Positions 37,801-46,402 are shown, counted from the first letter of the stretch. The stretch: 64,000 nt of DNA from Aliishimia ponticola (GCF_004803475.1 NZ_SRKY01000004.1:1-64000); one strand, 5' to 3'. Made by a program: numbers and translations. Notes: generated by a model not told the origin, from the letters alone.

Positions 37801-38265
37801 ATGTCCCGCCCCATGAGACGTATTCCAACCGCTCCTCTGATGCTCGGCCTTGCGGGCCTGATCCCCTTCCTCTGGGGCGCTGCGACCGTGGTCTCGGACC
37901 CGCTGCAATCTTGGGGCGCGGCCCATCTTGGCCCCCGTTTCATCGGCCCTTATGTGCAGCTTTTCTACGGCTCTGTCATTCTTAGCTTCATGTCCGGCGT
38001 GCTGTGGGGCTTTTCCGCCCGTTCCAGCGGCGGGCAGGCCGCGACAGGCTATGTCTTGTCGGTGATCCCGGCCCTCTGGGCTTTCTTCATGACCGGTGGC
38101 GGCCCGACTTCTGCCGCGACCAATCTGATCTTCGGCTTTCTGGGGCTGCTCATTCTCGATTTCGCTTTCGCGTCGTGGAAGCTCGCGCCGGATTGGTGGA
38201 TGCCGCTGCGCCTGCTGCTGACCGCCGTGGTCGTGGCCTGCCTTGCCGTCGGGGTGTTCCTGTGA
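37801..38265 (+). CDS. DUF3429 membrane protein
   Basis: 154 residues from the ATG at 37801. ATG at 37813 is a second option, and the open frame begins at 37777. Four to five hydrophobic segments, including LMLGLAGLIPFLWGA, LFYGSVILSFMSGVLWGF and [16 protein letters not shown], match the DUF3429 family of small inner-membrane proteins. The FYGSVILSFMSGVLWG segment is the conserved core. Its stop overlaps the methyltransferase start (GTGA), so the two are coupled. Function unknown. Confidence 0.8.
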   Translation: MSRPMRRIPTAPLMLGLAGLIPFLWGAATVVSDPLQSWGAAHLGPRFIGPYVQLFYGSVILSFMSGVLWGFSARSSGGQAATGYVLSVIPALWAFFMTGGGPTSAATNLIFGFLGLLILDFAFASWKLAPDWWMPLRLLLTAVVVACLAVGVFL

Positions 38266-38858
38266 CCGACCGCCAGACTCTCGACGTGTATGACGCACGC
38301 GCGACCGAATACGCCGATCTGACGACGGACGGCGTTCCTGACACGCAGCTGCGCCACTTTCTTGACCTGTTGCCTGACGCCTCCGACGTGCTTGATCTGG
38401 GCTGCGGTCCGGGGCGCTCAGCCATGATGATTGCCGCCGAAGGGCACCGCGTGACCGCGACAGATGCCAGCGCGCAGATGGTGGACCTTGCCAAGGCGCA
38501 TCCCGGCGTCACCGCCCGGATGGAGACATTCCACGACCTCACCGGCACGGCGCTGTATCACGGGATCTGGGCGAATTTCTCGCTGCTGCATGCAGAGCGC
38601 GCCGACCTGCCCCGCCATTTCGCGGCGATCCGCGATGCGCTGAAACCGAACGGCATCTTTCATATCGGCATGAAGACCGGGGCAAAGACCCGCCGCGACA
38701 CGATCGGGCGGCGCTATACCTATGTCACGCGGGAAGAACTCTTGGGCTGGCTCGACGCCGCCGGGATGACCCCGCTGCAAGAATGGACCGGCACATCGCG
38801 CGGTCTGGACGGGGAAATGGCCCCTTGGATCGTGATACAGGCGCGCAAACATGACTGA
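38262..38858 (+). CDS. Class I SAM-dependent methyltransferase
   Basis: 198 residues from a GTG at 38262 that overlaps the DUF3429 stop. The SAM-binding motif I is [12 protein letters not shown], followed by the acidic motif II (VTATDAS). Motif region [13 protein letters not shown] fits the motif IV/V area. The substrate is not readable; small-molecule methylation is the usual role of this size class. It overlaps rnhA by 8 bases at its 3' end, so DUF3429, methyltransferase and rnhA form a coupled operon. Confidence 0.88.
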   Translation: MTDRQTLDVYDARATEYADLTTDGVPDTQLRHFLDLLPDASDVLDLGCGPGRSAMMIAAEGHRVTATDASAQMVDLAKAHPGVTARMETFHDLTGTALYHGIWANFSLLHAERADLPRHFAAIRDALKPNGIFHIGMKTGAKTRRDTIGRRYTYVTREELLGWLDAAGMTPLQEWTGTSRGLDGEMAPWIVIQARKHD

Positions 38859-39306
38859 ACTTTACGCATATACGGACGGCGCATGTTCCGGCAATCCGGG
38901 TCCGGGCGGCTGGGGGGTGCTTCTTCAGGCCAAGGATGGCGATACGGTCGTGAAGGAACGCGAACTTTCCGGCGGCGCGGCGCAGACCACGAACAACCAG
39001 ATGGAAATGATGGCGGCGATCACGGCGTTGGAGACTCTGACCCAACCGACGAAGATCACCATTGTGACCGATTCCACCTATGTGAAGAACGGCGTGACCG
39101 GCTGGATTTTTGGCTGGAAGAAAAACGGCTGGAAAACCGCTGCGAAGAAACCCGTGAAGAACGCCGAGCTTTGGCAGCGCCTTGATGCGGCACAAGCGCG
39201 CCATGACATCACCTGGGAATGGGTCAAGGGCCATGCAGGCCATCCGGAGAACGAGCGCGCCGATGAACTGGCCCGCGCCGGGATGAAACCCTTCAAGTCT
39301 GGCTAG
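38851..39306 (+). CDS. rnhA: Ribonuclease HI
   Basis: 151 residues. The active-site acids are visible: D9 in [11 protein letters not shown], the Glu in [10 protein letters not shown], the Asp in VTDSTYV, and the C-terminal [14 protein letters not shown] with His and Asp. A basic protrusion ([13 protein letters not shown]) is present as in E. coli RNase HI. It degrades RNA in RNA:DNA hybrids. The ATG at 38851 lies within the end of the methyltransferase gene. Confidence 0.96.
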   Translation: MTELYAYTDGACSGNPGPGGWGVLLQAKDGDTVVKERELSGGAAQTTNNQMEMMAAITALETLTQPTKITIVTDSTYVKNGVTGWIFGWKKNGWKTAAKKPVKNAELWQRLDAAQARHDITWEWVKGHAGHPENERADELARAGMKPFKSG

Positions 39307-39309
39307 GCG

Positions 39310-39546
39310 TCACTTCTTCTGCATTTGCTGCCACAGCCACAGGACGAGCATCGCGCCCAGCACGGCGCCGACCAACCCGCCCAGCAGTCCAAACACGCCT
39401 GCCGCAAGACGCAGAAGCAGCCCACCGATCAATGCGCCGACCATGCCGATCACGACGGTGGTGATCACGTCAAGTTGGACCCGCATGATCCGGGTGGCGA
39501 GGAATCCCGCCGCCGCGCCGATGATCAACAACCAGATGACGAACAT
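39310..39546 (-). CDS. GlsB/YeaQ/YmgE-family small membrane protein, copy 1
   Basis: 78 residues with three hydrophobic segments. The Gly-rich pattern is typical: IGAAAGFLATRIM at the start, then VVIGMVGALIGGLLLR and GLVGAVLGAMLVLWLW. The family is often called transglycosylase-associated and is linked to stress in several bacteria. It is 1 bp away from a second family member on the same strand, so the two are in one operon, and it converges on rnhA. Confidence 0.85.
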   Translation of the reverse strand: MFVIWLLIIGAAAGFLATRIMRVQLDVITTVVIGMVGALIGGLLLRLAAGVFGLLGGLVGAVLGAMLVLWLWQQMQKK

Positions 39547-39547
39547 C

Positions 39548-39784
39548 TTACTTCCTCCAATGGAACGGGACGATCACAAGCGCCCCGATGGAAGAAACGA
39601 TAGCATTCAATCCCGGTGAGCCGAACCCAATCCCGAACATCAGCCGCACGAAGTAGAACAGAAAGGCACCGCCGATACAGATGATGATGCTTTGCACGAT
39701 GCCGTTATGGGTGAAGCCGGATCTTTCCGACAGGTAACCGACAAGCCCCGCGATAACGACCGTTCCGATCAGCGTTGGAAACAT
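39548..39784 (-). CDS. GlsB/YeaQ/YmgE-family small membrane protein, copy 2
   Basis: 78 residues, the same length as its neighbour but only loosely similar. The segments IGTVVIAGLVGYLSERSG and IIICIGGAFLFYFV, then NAIVSSIGALVIVPF near the end, give a three-helix pattern. It lies 1 bp upstream of copy 1 and 1 bp downstream of fmt on the same strand. Members are small inner-membrane proteins with unclear biochemical role. Confidence 0.78.
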   Translation of the reverse strand: MFPTLIGTVVIAGLVGYLSERSGFTHNGIVQSIIICIGGAFLFYFVRLMFGIGFGSPGLNAIVSSIGALVIVPFHWRK

Positions 39785-39785
39785 G

Positions 39786-40691
39786 TCAGAGCCGCGCCCC
39801 CTTGGTTATGGCTGCGCCGCGCTGGAACTCCGCCGCCGCTTGCGCGCCCTTGCCTGCCCGTTGCAGGCGCGTGATCCGTATTGCGTCCGCCCCGCAGGCA
39901 ATCAGCAGATCGTCGTCCAGCACGTCACCCGGCGCACCCTGCCCGTCTTCGGCGCGCGAAGCGAGCAATTTCAGCCGCGCGCCCTGCCATTCTGTCCAAG
40001 CACCGGGAAAGGGCGAAAGGCCGCGGATCTGGCGGTCCACCTCGGCGGCGGGGCGGGTCCAGTCGATCCGGGCCTCGGCTTTGTCGATCTTGGCGGCATA
40101 GGTCACGCCGTCATCCGGCTGCGGTTGCGGCACCAGGTCATCCAAAGCGGCGAGTGCCTCGACGATGGCCCCTGCCCCCAATTGGCTGAGTTTGTCGTGC
40201 AATGTGCCGGTCGTGTCTTCCGGCGCGATGGCGATCTCTTTGCGCAGCAGTACCGGCCCCGTATCCAGCCCCTCTTCCATCTGCATGATGCAGACACCGG
40301 TCCTTGTATCGCCCGCCATGATCGCACGGTGGATCGGCGCGGCACCGCGCCAGCGCGGCAGCAGAGAGGCATGGATATTCAGGCACCCGCGTTCCGGCGC
40401 ATCCAGAATGGGTTTGGGCAGAAGCAGCCCATAGGCCACGACCACCGCGAGCTCCGCGCCCAGCGCGGCGAACTCGGCCTGCGCCTCACTGGATTTGAGC
40501 GACACCGGATGACGCACGGGCAGCCCCAGCGCTTCGGCCTTGGCCTGAACCGGCGAGAGGCGTTCTTTCTTGCCCCGCCCCGCAGGACGTGGCGGCTGCG
40601 AATACACGCACAGCACGTCGTGCCCGGCCTCGACCAACGCCTCCAGCACTGGCACGGAAAAATCGGGCGTCCCCATGAAAACCAGCTTCAT
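39786..40691 (-). CDS. fmt: Methionyl-tRNA formyltransferase
   Basis: 301 residues. The catalytic domain opens [19 protein letters not shown], followed by the [13 protein letters not shown] active-site loop and [21 protein letters not shown]-like segment (here [18 protein letters not shown]). The C-terminal OB-like domain binds tRNA. It formylates initiator Met-tRNA, the substrate later removed by deformylase. Three deformylase genes are directly upstream on the same strand, giving a def-def-def-fmt run. Confidence 0.96.
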   Translation of the reverse strand: MKLVFMGTPDFSVPVLEALVEAGHDVLCVYSQPPRPAGRGKKERLSPVQAKAEALGLPVRHPVSLKSSEAQAEFAALGAELAVVVAYGLLLPKPILDAPERGCLNIHASLLPRWRGAAPIHRAIMAGDTRTGVCIMQMEEGLDTGPVLLRKEIAIAPEDTTGTLHDKLSQLGAGAIVEALAALDDLVPQPQPDDGVTYAAKIDKAEARIDWTRPAAEVDRQIRGLSPFPGAWTEWQGARLKLLASRAEDGQGAPGDVLDDDLLIACGADAIRITRLQRAGKGAQAAAEFQRGAAITKGARL

Positions 40692-40705
40692 CCCACTCGC
40701 CTTTC

Positions 40706-41203
40706 CTACGCCCGCAGCTTGCGCGCCTTGCGCAGCAACATATCGCGTTTCACCTTGCCCAGATTGTCGAAATACATGCGCCCGTTCAAATGATCGATCT
40801 GATGCTGCACCGATGTAGCCTCCAAACCTTCGAAATCGCGCTCGCCCAGCGCGCCTTCCGCATCCAGATACCGGATCGTCACCTTGCCCGGCCGTTCCAG
40901 ACGGGCGGAGACACCGGGCAGGCAGGGAGAGGCCTCTTCATGCGGGCGCATCTGCGTCGATGCTGCCACGCATTCGGGATTGGCAAGAAGGATGCGGCAC
41001 GACCGGTCGTCGGTGGCATCGACCACAGCAAGCCGCAGCATGACACCAATCTGAGGCGCGGCCAGCCCGACACCGGGCATCGCGTCCATCGTTTCGACCA
41101 TATCCTGCCAGATCTGCCGGATGTCATCGTTTATCTCGGTCACGGGGTCCGCAGCCGTGCGCAAGCGCTTGTCCGGCCAGCGCAGGATCGGGCGGATCGT
41201 CAA
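40706..41203 (-). CDS. Peptide deformylase homologue lacking the catalytic Glu
   Basis: 165 residues, starting at a TTG (41203) that overlaps the stop of the next deformylase gene. Motif 1 is normal (GVGLAAPQ). Motif 2, usually EGCLS, reads SPCLPG with the metal-ligand Cys kept. Motif 3, usually QHExDH, reads QHQIDH: both His ligands remain but the general-acid/base Glu is Gln, encoded CAG. A metal site could form but deformylation should be greatly weakened. It sits between the second def gene and fmt. It may be a regulatory or structural paralogue. Confidence 0.88.
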   Translation of the reverse strand: MTIRPILRWPDKRLRTAADPVTEINDDIRQIWQDMVETMDAMPGVGLAAPQIGVMLRLAVVDATDDRSCRILLANPECVAASTQMRPHEEASPCLPGVSARLERPGKVTIRYLDAEGALGERDFEGLEATSVQHQIDHLNGRMYFDNLGKVKRDMLLRKARKLRA

Positions 41204-41700
41204 AGCGTGGCCTCATATTCAGCCAAGGCCGAGGCGCGCATCTCTGGCGTCAATCGGTCGAAGGTGACTTTGCCGTCAAGGTGATCGAGTTCATGCTGAA
41301 AACAGATCGCATCCATTCCGTCCAGCCAGCGTTCCTGCCGCTTGCCGTCCAGATCGATCCAGCCCGCGAAAATCCGGGCATGGCGAGAGATATCCGTCGT
41401 GATCCCGGGGATCGACAGGCACCCTTCGGGGCCGATGCAGGTTTCGGCGCTGGCATCACGGATCACGGGGTTCACGAACACCGCCGGTTCTGGTTCGGCC
41501 GATTTCCACGCCACATCCATAACGAAGATCCGCTTGAGCACACCGACCTGCGGAGCCGCCAGCCCGCGCCCCTCGGCGTCATACATCGTCTCGAACATAT
41601 CCTCGACCAAGGCGCGCAGATCGTCGTCCAGCGCGCCGACGACCTCACATTTCGCCCCGAGGCGCGGATCAGGCCAGCGCAGAATCGGCAGAACACTCAT
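41200..41700 (-). CDS. def: Peptide deformylase, second copy
   Basis: 166 residues from the ATG at 41700, which overlaps the stop of the third copy (ATGA). Motif 1 reads GRGLAAPQ (Arg in the variable position), motif 2 is EGCLSIPG and motif 3 is QHELDH, so the metal ligands (Cys, two His) and the Glu are all present. It removes N-formyl groups from nascent chains. The open frame to 41877 is not coding upstream of this ATG. Likely active. Confidence 0.92.
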   Translation of the reverse strand: MSVLPILRWPDPRLGAKCEVVGALDDDLRALVEDMFETMYDAEGRGLAAPQVGVLKRIFVMDVAWKSAEPEPAVFVNPVIRDASAETCIGPEGCLSIPGITTDISRHARIFAGWIDLDGKRQERWLDGMDAICFQHELDHLDGKVTFDRLTPEMRASALAEYEATL

Positions 41701-42215
41701 GCGCGGGCGCGCTCTTTCTTCAGCTTGACCATCTTGCGGGTGATCATCTGACGTTTGAGCGGCTTGAGGTAATCGATGAAGAGCTTGCCATCGAGATGGT
41801 CGATCTCGTGCTGGACGCAGGTGGCCCACAGACCGTCGAACCCTTCGCGATGCTCTTTGCCGTCCAGATCCATCCACGCGACCTCGACCTCTGCCGGGCG
41901 GGTCACGTCTGCATACTGATCCGGGATCGACAGGCAGCCTTCCTCATAGGTGTTGAGCGCATCTGACGCGGCGATCACGCGCGGGTTCAGCATGACAAGG
42001 GGGCGCGGCTCTTCTTCATCTGTGCGAGCACAGTCCAGCGTGATGATCCGCTGGCCCACGGAAACTTGCGGCCCGGCCAGACCGATCCCCGGCGCGGCAT
42101 ACATCGTTTCCAGCATGTCTTTGCCCAAGACGCGCAGCGCGTCGGAACTGTCTGCGATCTCTGCCGCCACCTTGGTCAGCCGTGGATCCGGATGGATGAG
42201 GATGTTCAGTTTCAT
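41697..42215 (-). CDS. def: Peptide deformylase, third copy (operon leader)
   Basis: 172 residues from the ATG at 42215 (MKLNILIHPDPRL). Motif 1 is GIGLAGPQ, motif 2 EEGCLSIP and motif 3 QHEIDH, all canonical apart from the Gly in motif 1. A basic tail (KMVKLKKERARA) follows, as in typical housekeeping deformylases. It is the first gene of the run and the most likely main Def enzyme. It is divergent from the MalY-type gene. Confidence 0.94.
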   Translation of the reverse strand: MKLNILIHPDPRLTKVAAEIADSSDALRVLGKDMLETMYAAPGIGLAGPQVSVGQRIITLDCARTDEEEPRPLVMLNPRVIAASDALNTYEEGCLSIPDQYADVTRPAEVEVAWMDLDGKEHREGFDGLWATCVQHEIDHLDGKLFIDYLKPLKRQMITRKMVKLKKERARA

Positions 42216-42311
42216 GGCAAGCGATGTAATGGCTTGGGCGCGCGGCTGCAATCCGCTTGCACAGCGCGCGCGCGGCGTTAGGCTCCGCCTCGCTTTACGA
42301 AGGAGTTCCCC

Positions 42312-43493
42312 ATGAGCATCGACCCCCGTTTTGATCCCATCATCGACCGCCGCGGCACCCATTGCGCGAAGTGGGACAAGATGGAGCCCGTCTACGGCGT
42401 ATCGCCCGATGATGGCCTAGCCATGTGGGTCGCGGATATGGACTTCCGCCCGCCGCAATGCGTTATCGACGCGCTTCAGGCACAGTTGGATCACGGGGTG
42501 TTCGGCTATTTCGGGGATGACAGCGCCTATCTGTCCGCAATCCAGTGGTGGATGCGCGAACGGCACGGCTGGGACGTGGACCCCGCAGCGGTGTTCACTA
42601 CCCACGGCCTCGTCAATGGCACAGCGATGTGCGTCGATGCCTTTACCCAGCCCGGCGATGGCGTCGTGTTGTTCACCCCGGTCTATCACGCCTTTGCCCG
42701 CGTCATCACGGCTGCCGGGCGCGAGGTCGTCGAATGCCGAATGGAAAACGATAACGGGCGCTATCAGATGGATTTCGCCGCCTATGACGCCCAGATGACC
42801 GGGCGCGAAAAGATGGTCATCCTGTGTTCGCCGCACAATCCGGGCGGCCGCGTCTGGACCCGCGCAGAACTGGAGGGCGTTGCCGAGTTCGCCCGCAAGC
42901 ACGATCTGATCCTCGTCTCGGACGAAATTCACCACGACCTGCTGATGCCCGGTGCCAAGCATATCCCGATGGCCCTGATCGACGGGATCGAAGACCGGTT
43001 GGTGATGATGACCGCCACCACGAAGACATTCAACATCGCGGGCAGCCATTCTGGCAACGTGATCATCCACGATCCGAAGCTGCGCGCGACCTTTGCAGGG
43101 CGCATGGCAGCCATGGGCCTGTCGCCCAATTCCTTTGGTCTGTTCATGGCAACGGCGGCCTATTCGCCGGAAGGGGCCGATTGGGTCGATGGGCTGTGCC
43201 AGTACCTTGACGGCAATCGCCAGATTTTCGATGCGGGCATCAACGCGATCCCGGGCCTGAAATCCATGCCTCTGGAAGCCACCTACCTGTCCTGGGTCGA
43301 TTTCTCCGGCACGGGCATGGACAAAGCCGAGTTCACGGGCCGGGTAGAGAAAACCGCAAGGATCGCCGTGAACCACGGGCCGACCTTCGGCACGGGCGGC
43401 GAAGATTTCCTGCGGTTCAACATCGCAACGCCCCGCGCACGTATCGAAGAAGCCGTGGCGCGCATGGCCGACGCGTTCAAAGACCTTCAGTAA
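42312..43493 (+). CDS. MalY/PatB-type PLP-dependent C-S lyase
   Basis: 393 residues, fold type I aminotransferase-like. The PLP lysine lies in TATTKTFNIAG, and the cofactor Asp/His pattern SDEIHHDLL is typical of MalY/PatB. The N-terminus WADMDFRPP is a hallmark of the family. These enzymes cleave cystathionine or other cysteine conjugates to pyruvate, ammonia and thiol. GAAGGAG precedes the ATG at 42312. No regulatory partner adjacent. The exact substrate is not known. Confidence 0.92.
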   Translation: MSIDPRFDPIIDRRGTHCAKWDKMEPVYGVSPDDGLAMWVADMDFRPPQCVIDALQAQLDHGVFGYFGDDSAYLSAIQWWMRERHGWDVDPAAVFTTHGLVNGTAMCVDAFTQPGDGVVLFTPVYHAFARVITAAGREVVECRMENDNGRYQMDFAAYDAQMTGREKMVILCSPHNPGGRVWTRAELEGVAEFARKHDLILVSDEIHHDLLMPGAKHIPMALIDGIEDRLVMMTATTKTFNIAGSHSGNVIIHDPKLRATFAGRMAAMGLSPNSFGLFMATAAYSPEGADWVDGLCQYLDGNRQIFDAGINAIPGLKSMPLEATYLSWVDFSGTGMDKAEFTGRVEKTARIAVNHGPTFGTGGEDFLRFNIATPRARIEEAVARMADAFKDLQ

Positions 43494-43496
43494 CGG

Positions 43497-44150
43497 TCAG
43501 CCCCCGAAAGCGAAGCGGGCGATCTGATGAAATCGCCCGTCTTCGGCCTCTCCCAGCAGGGACAGGCTATCGAGGACCATCTCCTGGCGCAGCACCGGGC
43601 GCAGCCGCTCTTGCAGCAGCTCAAAGACGGCTTCGGTGTCTTGCTTGACCGGGCCTGTCAGCGTGAGGTGGAATTTGAACTCTTCCATGACATAGGGATA
43701 ACCCCAACGGTCGAGATAGGCTTCCTGCCTCTCTGACAGGCGCGATTGGCGGCGCCGCGCCAGTTCCGCATCGTTAAGCGGTGCGCGGAACGGATCAAGC
43801 TGTTCCACCGCCGCATCAGCCACGCTCCGCAGCAAGGGCTGCTCATCCGGCGCGGTGAGGGCAAAGAACCTGCTGATCTGCGCCAGCCCCAGCGAAGTCA
43901 GCGCGAAAGGCGTGAGGTCGCGGCACATGGTATCCAGCGCATCTGCAAGCGCATGGGCATCCGCCCCCGCCGCCAGCCGAAACGGCGGCTTCATGGTGGC
44001 GTGAAACCCGTATTTGCGTGGGCGATCCGTCAGCACAGGATGTGTGGGCGTTCTATCCGTGCCGGTGCGATTGTCCCAGCCGAGCCATTGCGCACCCGCA
44101 TCCCCCCACGCGCCGTCCGGCACGAAGTAAACCGCATAGCGCTTGAACAT
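43497..44150 (-). CDS. DUF1045 family protein (2H phosphoesterase-like)
   Basis: 217 residues. Opens with FKRYAVYFVPDGAWGDAGAQWLG. The HATMKPPF and FHLTLTGPV segments are the two HxTh-type motifs of 2H phosphoesterases, as in DUF1045 proteins found with phosphonate genes. No phn gene is in the window, so this copy is detached from that pathway. It converges on the MalY-type gene with a 3-bp gap. Catalytic role is family-based inference. Confidence 0.83.
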   Translation of the reverse strand: MFKRYAVYFVPDGAWGDAGAQWLGWDNRTGTDRTPTHPVLTDRPRKYGFHATMKPPFRLAAGADAHALADALDTMCRDLTPFALTSLGLAQISRFFALTAPDEQPLLRSVADAAVEQLDPFRAPLNDAELARRRQSRLSERQEAYLDRWGYPYVMEEFKFHLTLTGPVKQDTEAVFELLQERLRPVLRQEMVLDSLSLLGEAEDGRFHQIARFAFGG

Positions 44151-44153
44151 GGA

Positions 44154-44516
44154 TCAGGCCGGAAGTTCGGTCTGGTCGATCAACCCGGCGGGCACCTCGC
44201 CCTCTGCTGCGAAGTCCCGCGCGGCCGATGTGGCCACCGCGGTCATGCGCTTGAATTCATAGCGCATCTCGCCGGCCTCTTCATCGGCGGCGACAATCAG
44301 GCATTGGAACAACTGCGACGGCCCTTCGTAAAGATCGACAAATCCGCGCAGGTGCGGCGCATCCTCCGACGCGACGCTGAAGCCGTTTTCCCACATGCGC
44401 AGCACCCGGAAATAGCCATCAGGCGTTTCCACGCGCAGCTTGGAAGAAGATTTCAGCCGCTTCAACCGCGCGGCATCCAAGTCTTTTTGGATATCATTCG
44501 GAATGTAAGTCGTCAT
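44154..44516 (-). CDS. Hypothetical protein, possibly PilZ-like
   Basis: 120 residues from the ATG at 44516; the open frame reaches 44570 but the added residues look like a spurious leader. No signal or membrane segment. A basic stretch (LDAARLKRLKSSSKLRVE) precedes DGYFRVLRMWENGFSVAS, which has the feel of a PilZ beta-barrel strand. The c-di-GMP motif RxxxR...DxSxxG is not cleanly present, so I do not claim it. It starts 4 bp from the DUF1045 gene on the same strand. Confidence 0.65.
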   Translation of the reverse strand: MTTYIPNDIQKDLDAARLKRLKSSSKLRVETPDGYFRVLRMWENGFSVASEDAPHLRGFVDLYEGPSQLFQCLIVAADEEAGEMRYEFKRMTAVATSAARDFAAEGEVPAGLIDQTELPA

Positions 44517-44730
44517 CGCAGCGCTCCCCAGAACCTTGTCTAGAAGAAGCCTCAGACAGCCGTGTTTCAAGTTAAAATTTCATGACAAAGGCAAGGCCCC
44601 GACGTCACTTTCAACGCTGCGCCGCAGCGCGTTGCGGCCTGTGCAACGATGCAGGGGGCCTGCGCGCCCTTGGGTGTAGGCCGCGTGACCTTCAGGTTCT
44701 AGTTCTGCATCAGCAGCATCGGAGAATATC

Positions 44731-45720
44731 ATGGGCCTACTCGTTGATGGCGTCTGGCAAGACCAGTGGTACGACACCTCATCTTCTGGTGGAAAATTCG
44801 AACGCTCAGCCGCGAAATTCCGCAACTGGATCACCCCGGACGGGTCTGCCGGCCCATCCGGCGAGGGGGGATTCGCCGCCGAATCCGGGCGCTATCACCT
44901 CTATGTCTCATACGCCTGCCCGTGGGCGCATCGCACGCTGATCTTCCGCGCGCTGAAAGGGCTGACACCGCATATCACGATCAGTGCGGTCCATCCCGAC
45001 ATGTTGTCCGGCGGATGGACCTTTGACACTGATTTCGCGGGGGCGACCGGCGATACGCTGTATGGCCTCAACTATCTGCGCGACATCTACCTGAAAGCGG
45101 ACCCGAAAATGTCGGGCCGGGTCACGGTGCCGGTGCTTTGGGACAAACAACGCGAAACCATCGTCAGCAATGAAAGCGCCGAGATCATCCGCATGCTGAA
45201 CTCTGCCTTCGATGGCATCACTGGCGACACACCGGATTTCTGGCCTGAAGCGCAGCGCGGCGAAATCGCGGACGTGAATGACCGCATCTATGACACGGTG
45301 AATAACGGCGTCTACAAAGCCGGGTTCGCAACGACGCAATCGGCCTATGACAGTGCGGTATATCCGCTGTTCGATACGCTGGACTGGCTCGAAGACCGTT
45401 TGGCCAGTCAGCGATACCTGATGGGCAGCACGATCACCGAGGCCGATTGGCGCCTGTTCACAACCCTCATCCGGTTCGATCCGGTCTATCACCAGCACTT
45501 CAAGTGCAACCGCAAGCGGATCGTCGACTACCCCAACCTATGGGGCTATACGCGCGAATTGTATCAGTGGGACGGGGTGGCTGGCACCGTGAACATGGAT
45601 CATATCGTGCGCCACTATCATTACAGCCACGACACGATAAACCCGAACCGGATCATCCCCATAAACCCGCAGCTAGACTACCAGCAGCATCACGGGCGCG
45701 ATCATCTGGCTGCGGCGTAA
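44731..45720 (+). CDS. Glutathionyl-hydroquinone reductase (Xi-class GST, YqjG/ECM4-like)
   Basis: 329 residues. The thioredoxin-like domain has the catalytic CPWA motif (YACPWAHRTLIF) and the C-terminal helical domain contains EADWRLFTTLIRFD, both hallmarks of this class. It reduces glutathionyl-hydroquinones to free hydroquinone with glutathione. The length fits the family. The 3' end overlaps the convergent receiver gene by 19 bp. The GST-type and class call is firm. Confidence 0.94.
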   Translation: MGLLVDGVWQDQWYDTSSSGGKFERSAAKFRNWITPDGSAGPSGEGGFAAESGRYHLYVSYACPWAHRTLIFRALKGLTPHITISAVHPDMLSGGWTFDTDFAGATGDTLYGLNYLRDIYLKADPKMSGRVTVPVLWDKQRETIVSNESAEIIRMLNSAFDGITGDTPDFWPEAQRGEIADVNDRIYDTVNNGVYKAGFATTQSAYDSAVYPLFDTLDWLEDRLASQRYLMGSTITEADWRLFTTLIRFDPVYHQHFKCNRKRIVDYPNLWGYTRELYQWDGVAGTVNMDHIVRHYHYSHDTINPNRIIPINPQLDYQQHHGRDHLAAA

Positions 45721-46064
45721 TAATCCACCATCGCGGCCAGATCCTCCGGCGGGGTGGCCGATTGGATAAACGCGCAAGCATTCGTGACATGAGAGAAGAT
45801 CGAACCGTCCGAAAAGAAGCGGTTGTTGGTCACGAAGATGACCTGAGTAGCGGGGCAGCGGTAGTTGGCATAATCGGCAACGGCCAATGCGCTCCCGTTC
45901 TGCAACATCAGGTCCAGAATGATGATGTCCGGCGCGGTAATATTCATGTCAGAGATCGCCTGATCCTGACTTTCCGCGACCTGCACCGACATTCCACAGC
46001 GATGTAGATGGCGTTGCCACAGGAGCCCTAGTTCAGCTTTGCCATGTACGATCAATACATTCAT
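45702..46064 (-). CDS. Stand-alone receiver-domain protein with degenerate active site
   Basis: 120 residues from the ATG at 46064. The fold pattern matches a receiver: D51 in ITAPDIIILDLML is the phospho-acceptor and FVTNN supplies the Thr. The first acidic pair (usually DD) is replaced by VHGK, and the conserved Lys (usually KP) reads FIQSAT. It is therefore likely not phosphorylated in the normal manner or is a pseudo-receiver. No output domain. It overlaps the GS-HQR gene tail to tail. A CtrA-type site lies about 75 bp upstream. Confidence 0.8.
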   Translation of the reverse strand: MNVLIVHGKAELGLLWQRHLHRCGMSVQVAESQDQAISDMNITAPDIIILDLMLQNGSALAVADYANYRCPATQVIFVTNNRFFSDGSIFSHVTNACAFIQSATPPEDLAAMVDYYAAAR

Positions 46065-46402
46065 GTTCCCTCCGATCGAGACAACCACGACACTTTAATC
46101 ACTTCCCTCGAATGGCCGCATCATGCCTCCCGAGAGGTTAACAGATGATTAAGAACGGTCGCTGATTAACGATATTTGACGCTAGGTTAACTCACGAAAT
46201 CGCGTGTTCGAACGGAAGGTTTCAGCGCCGCGAAATCGCTCAAAGCCCTTGCGAACGCCCTGCATGGTTGGGCCCGCCCGCCAGCTTTCAATGCGGGGCG
46301 CATTGTAAAACTGCCGCAAAGCCGCGCGATCTATGCCACTGCGCTTGCGCTTCGGGGTTTCGTAAGAAAAGCTTCCAGAATGTGAAGTAAGGGTTTCTTA
46401 AT
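46065..46402. promoter_or_regulatory. Intergenic region with a CtrA-type site
   Basis: 338 bp without a gene between the receiver and the lytic transglycosylase, which are divergent. TTAA-CAGATGA-TTAAG at 46138-46153 is a perfect TTAA-N7-TTAA. Two more GTTAAC/ATTAAC half-like sites are at about 46175-46191. The remainder shows no open frame or RNA gene I could support. Confidence 0.5.
46138..46153. promoter_or_regulatory. Candidate CtrA binding site
   Basis: TTAACAGATGATTAAG matches the CtrA consensus TTAA-N7-TTAA exactly, and both half sites are complete. It sits 74 bp upstream of the receiver gene start. CtrA controls motility, gene transfer agent and signalling genes in Rhodobacterales. 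Confidence 0.5.

Noticed and set aside
44571-44730. GC-rich region before the GS-HQR gene as a tRNA or small RNA
   Set aside because: No T-loop GGTTCRANTCC pattern and no cloverleaf could be drawn. Only scattered short repeats.
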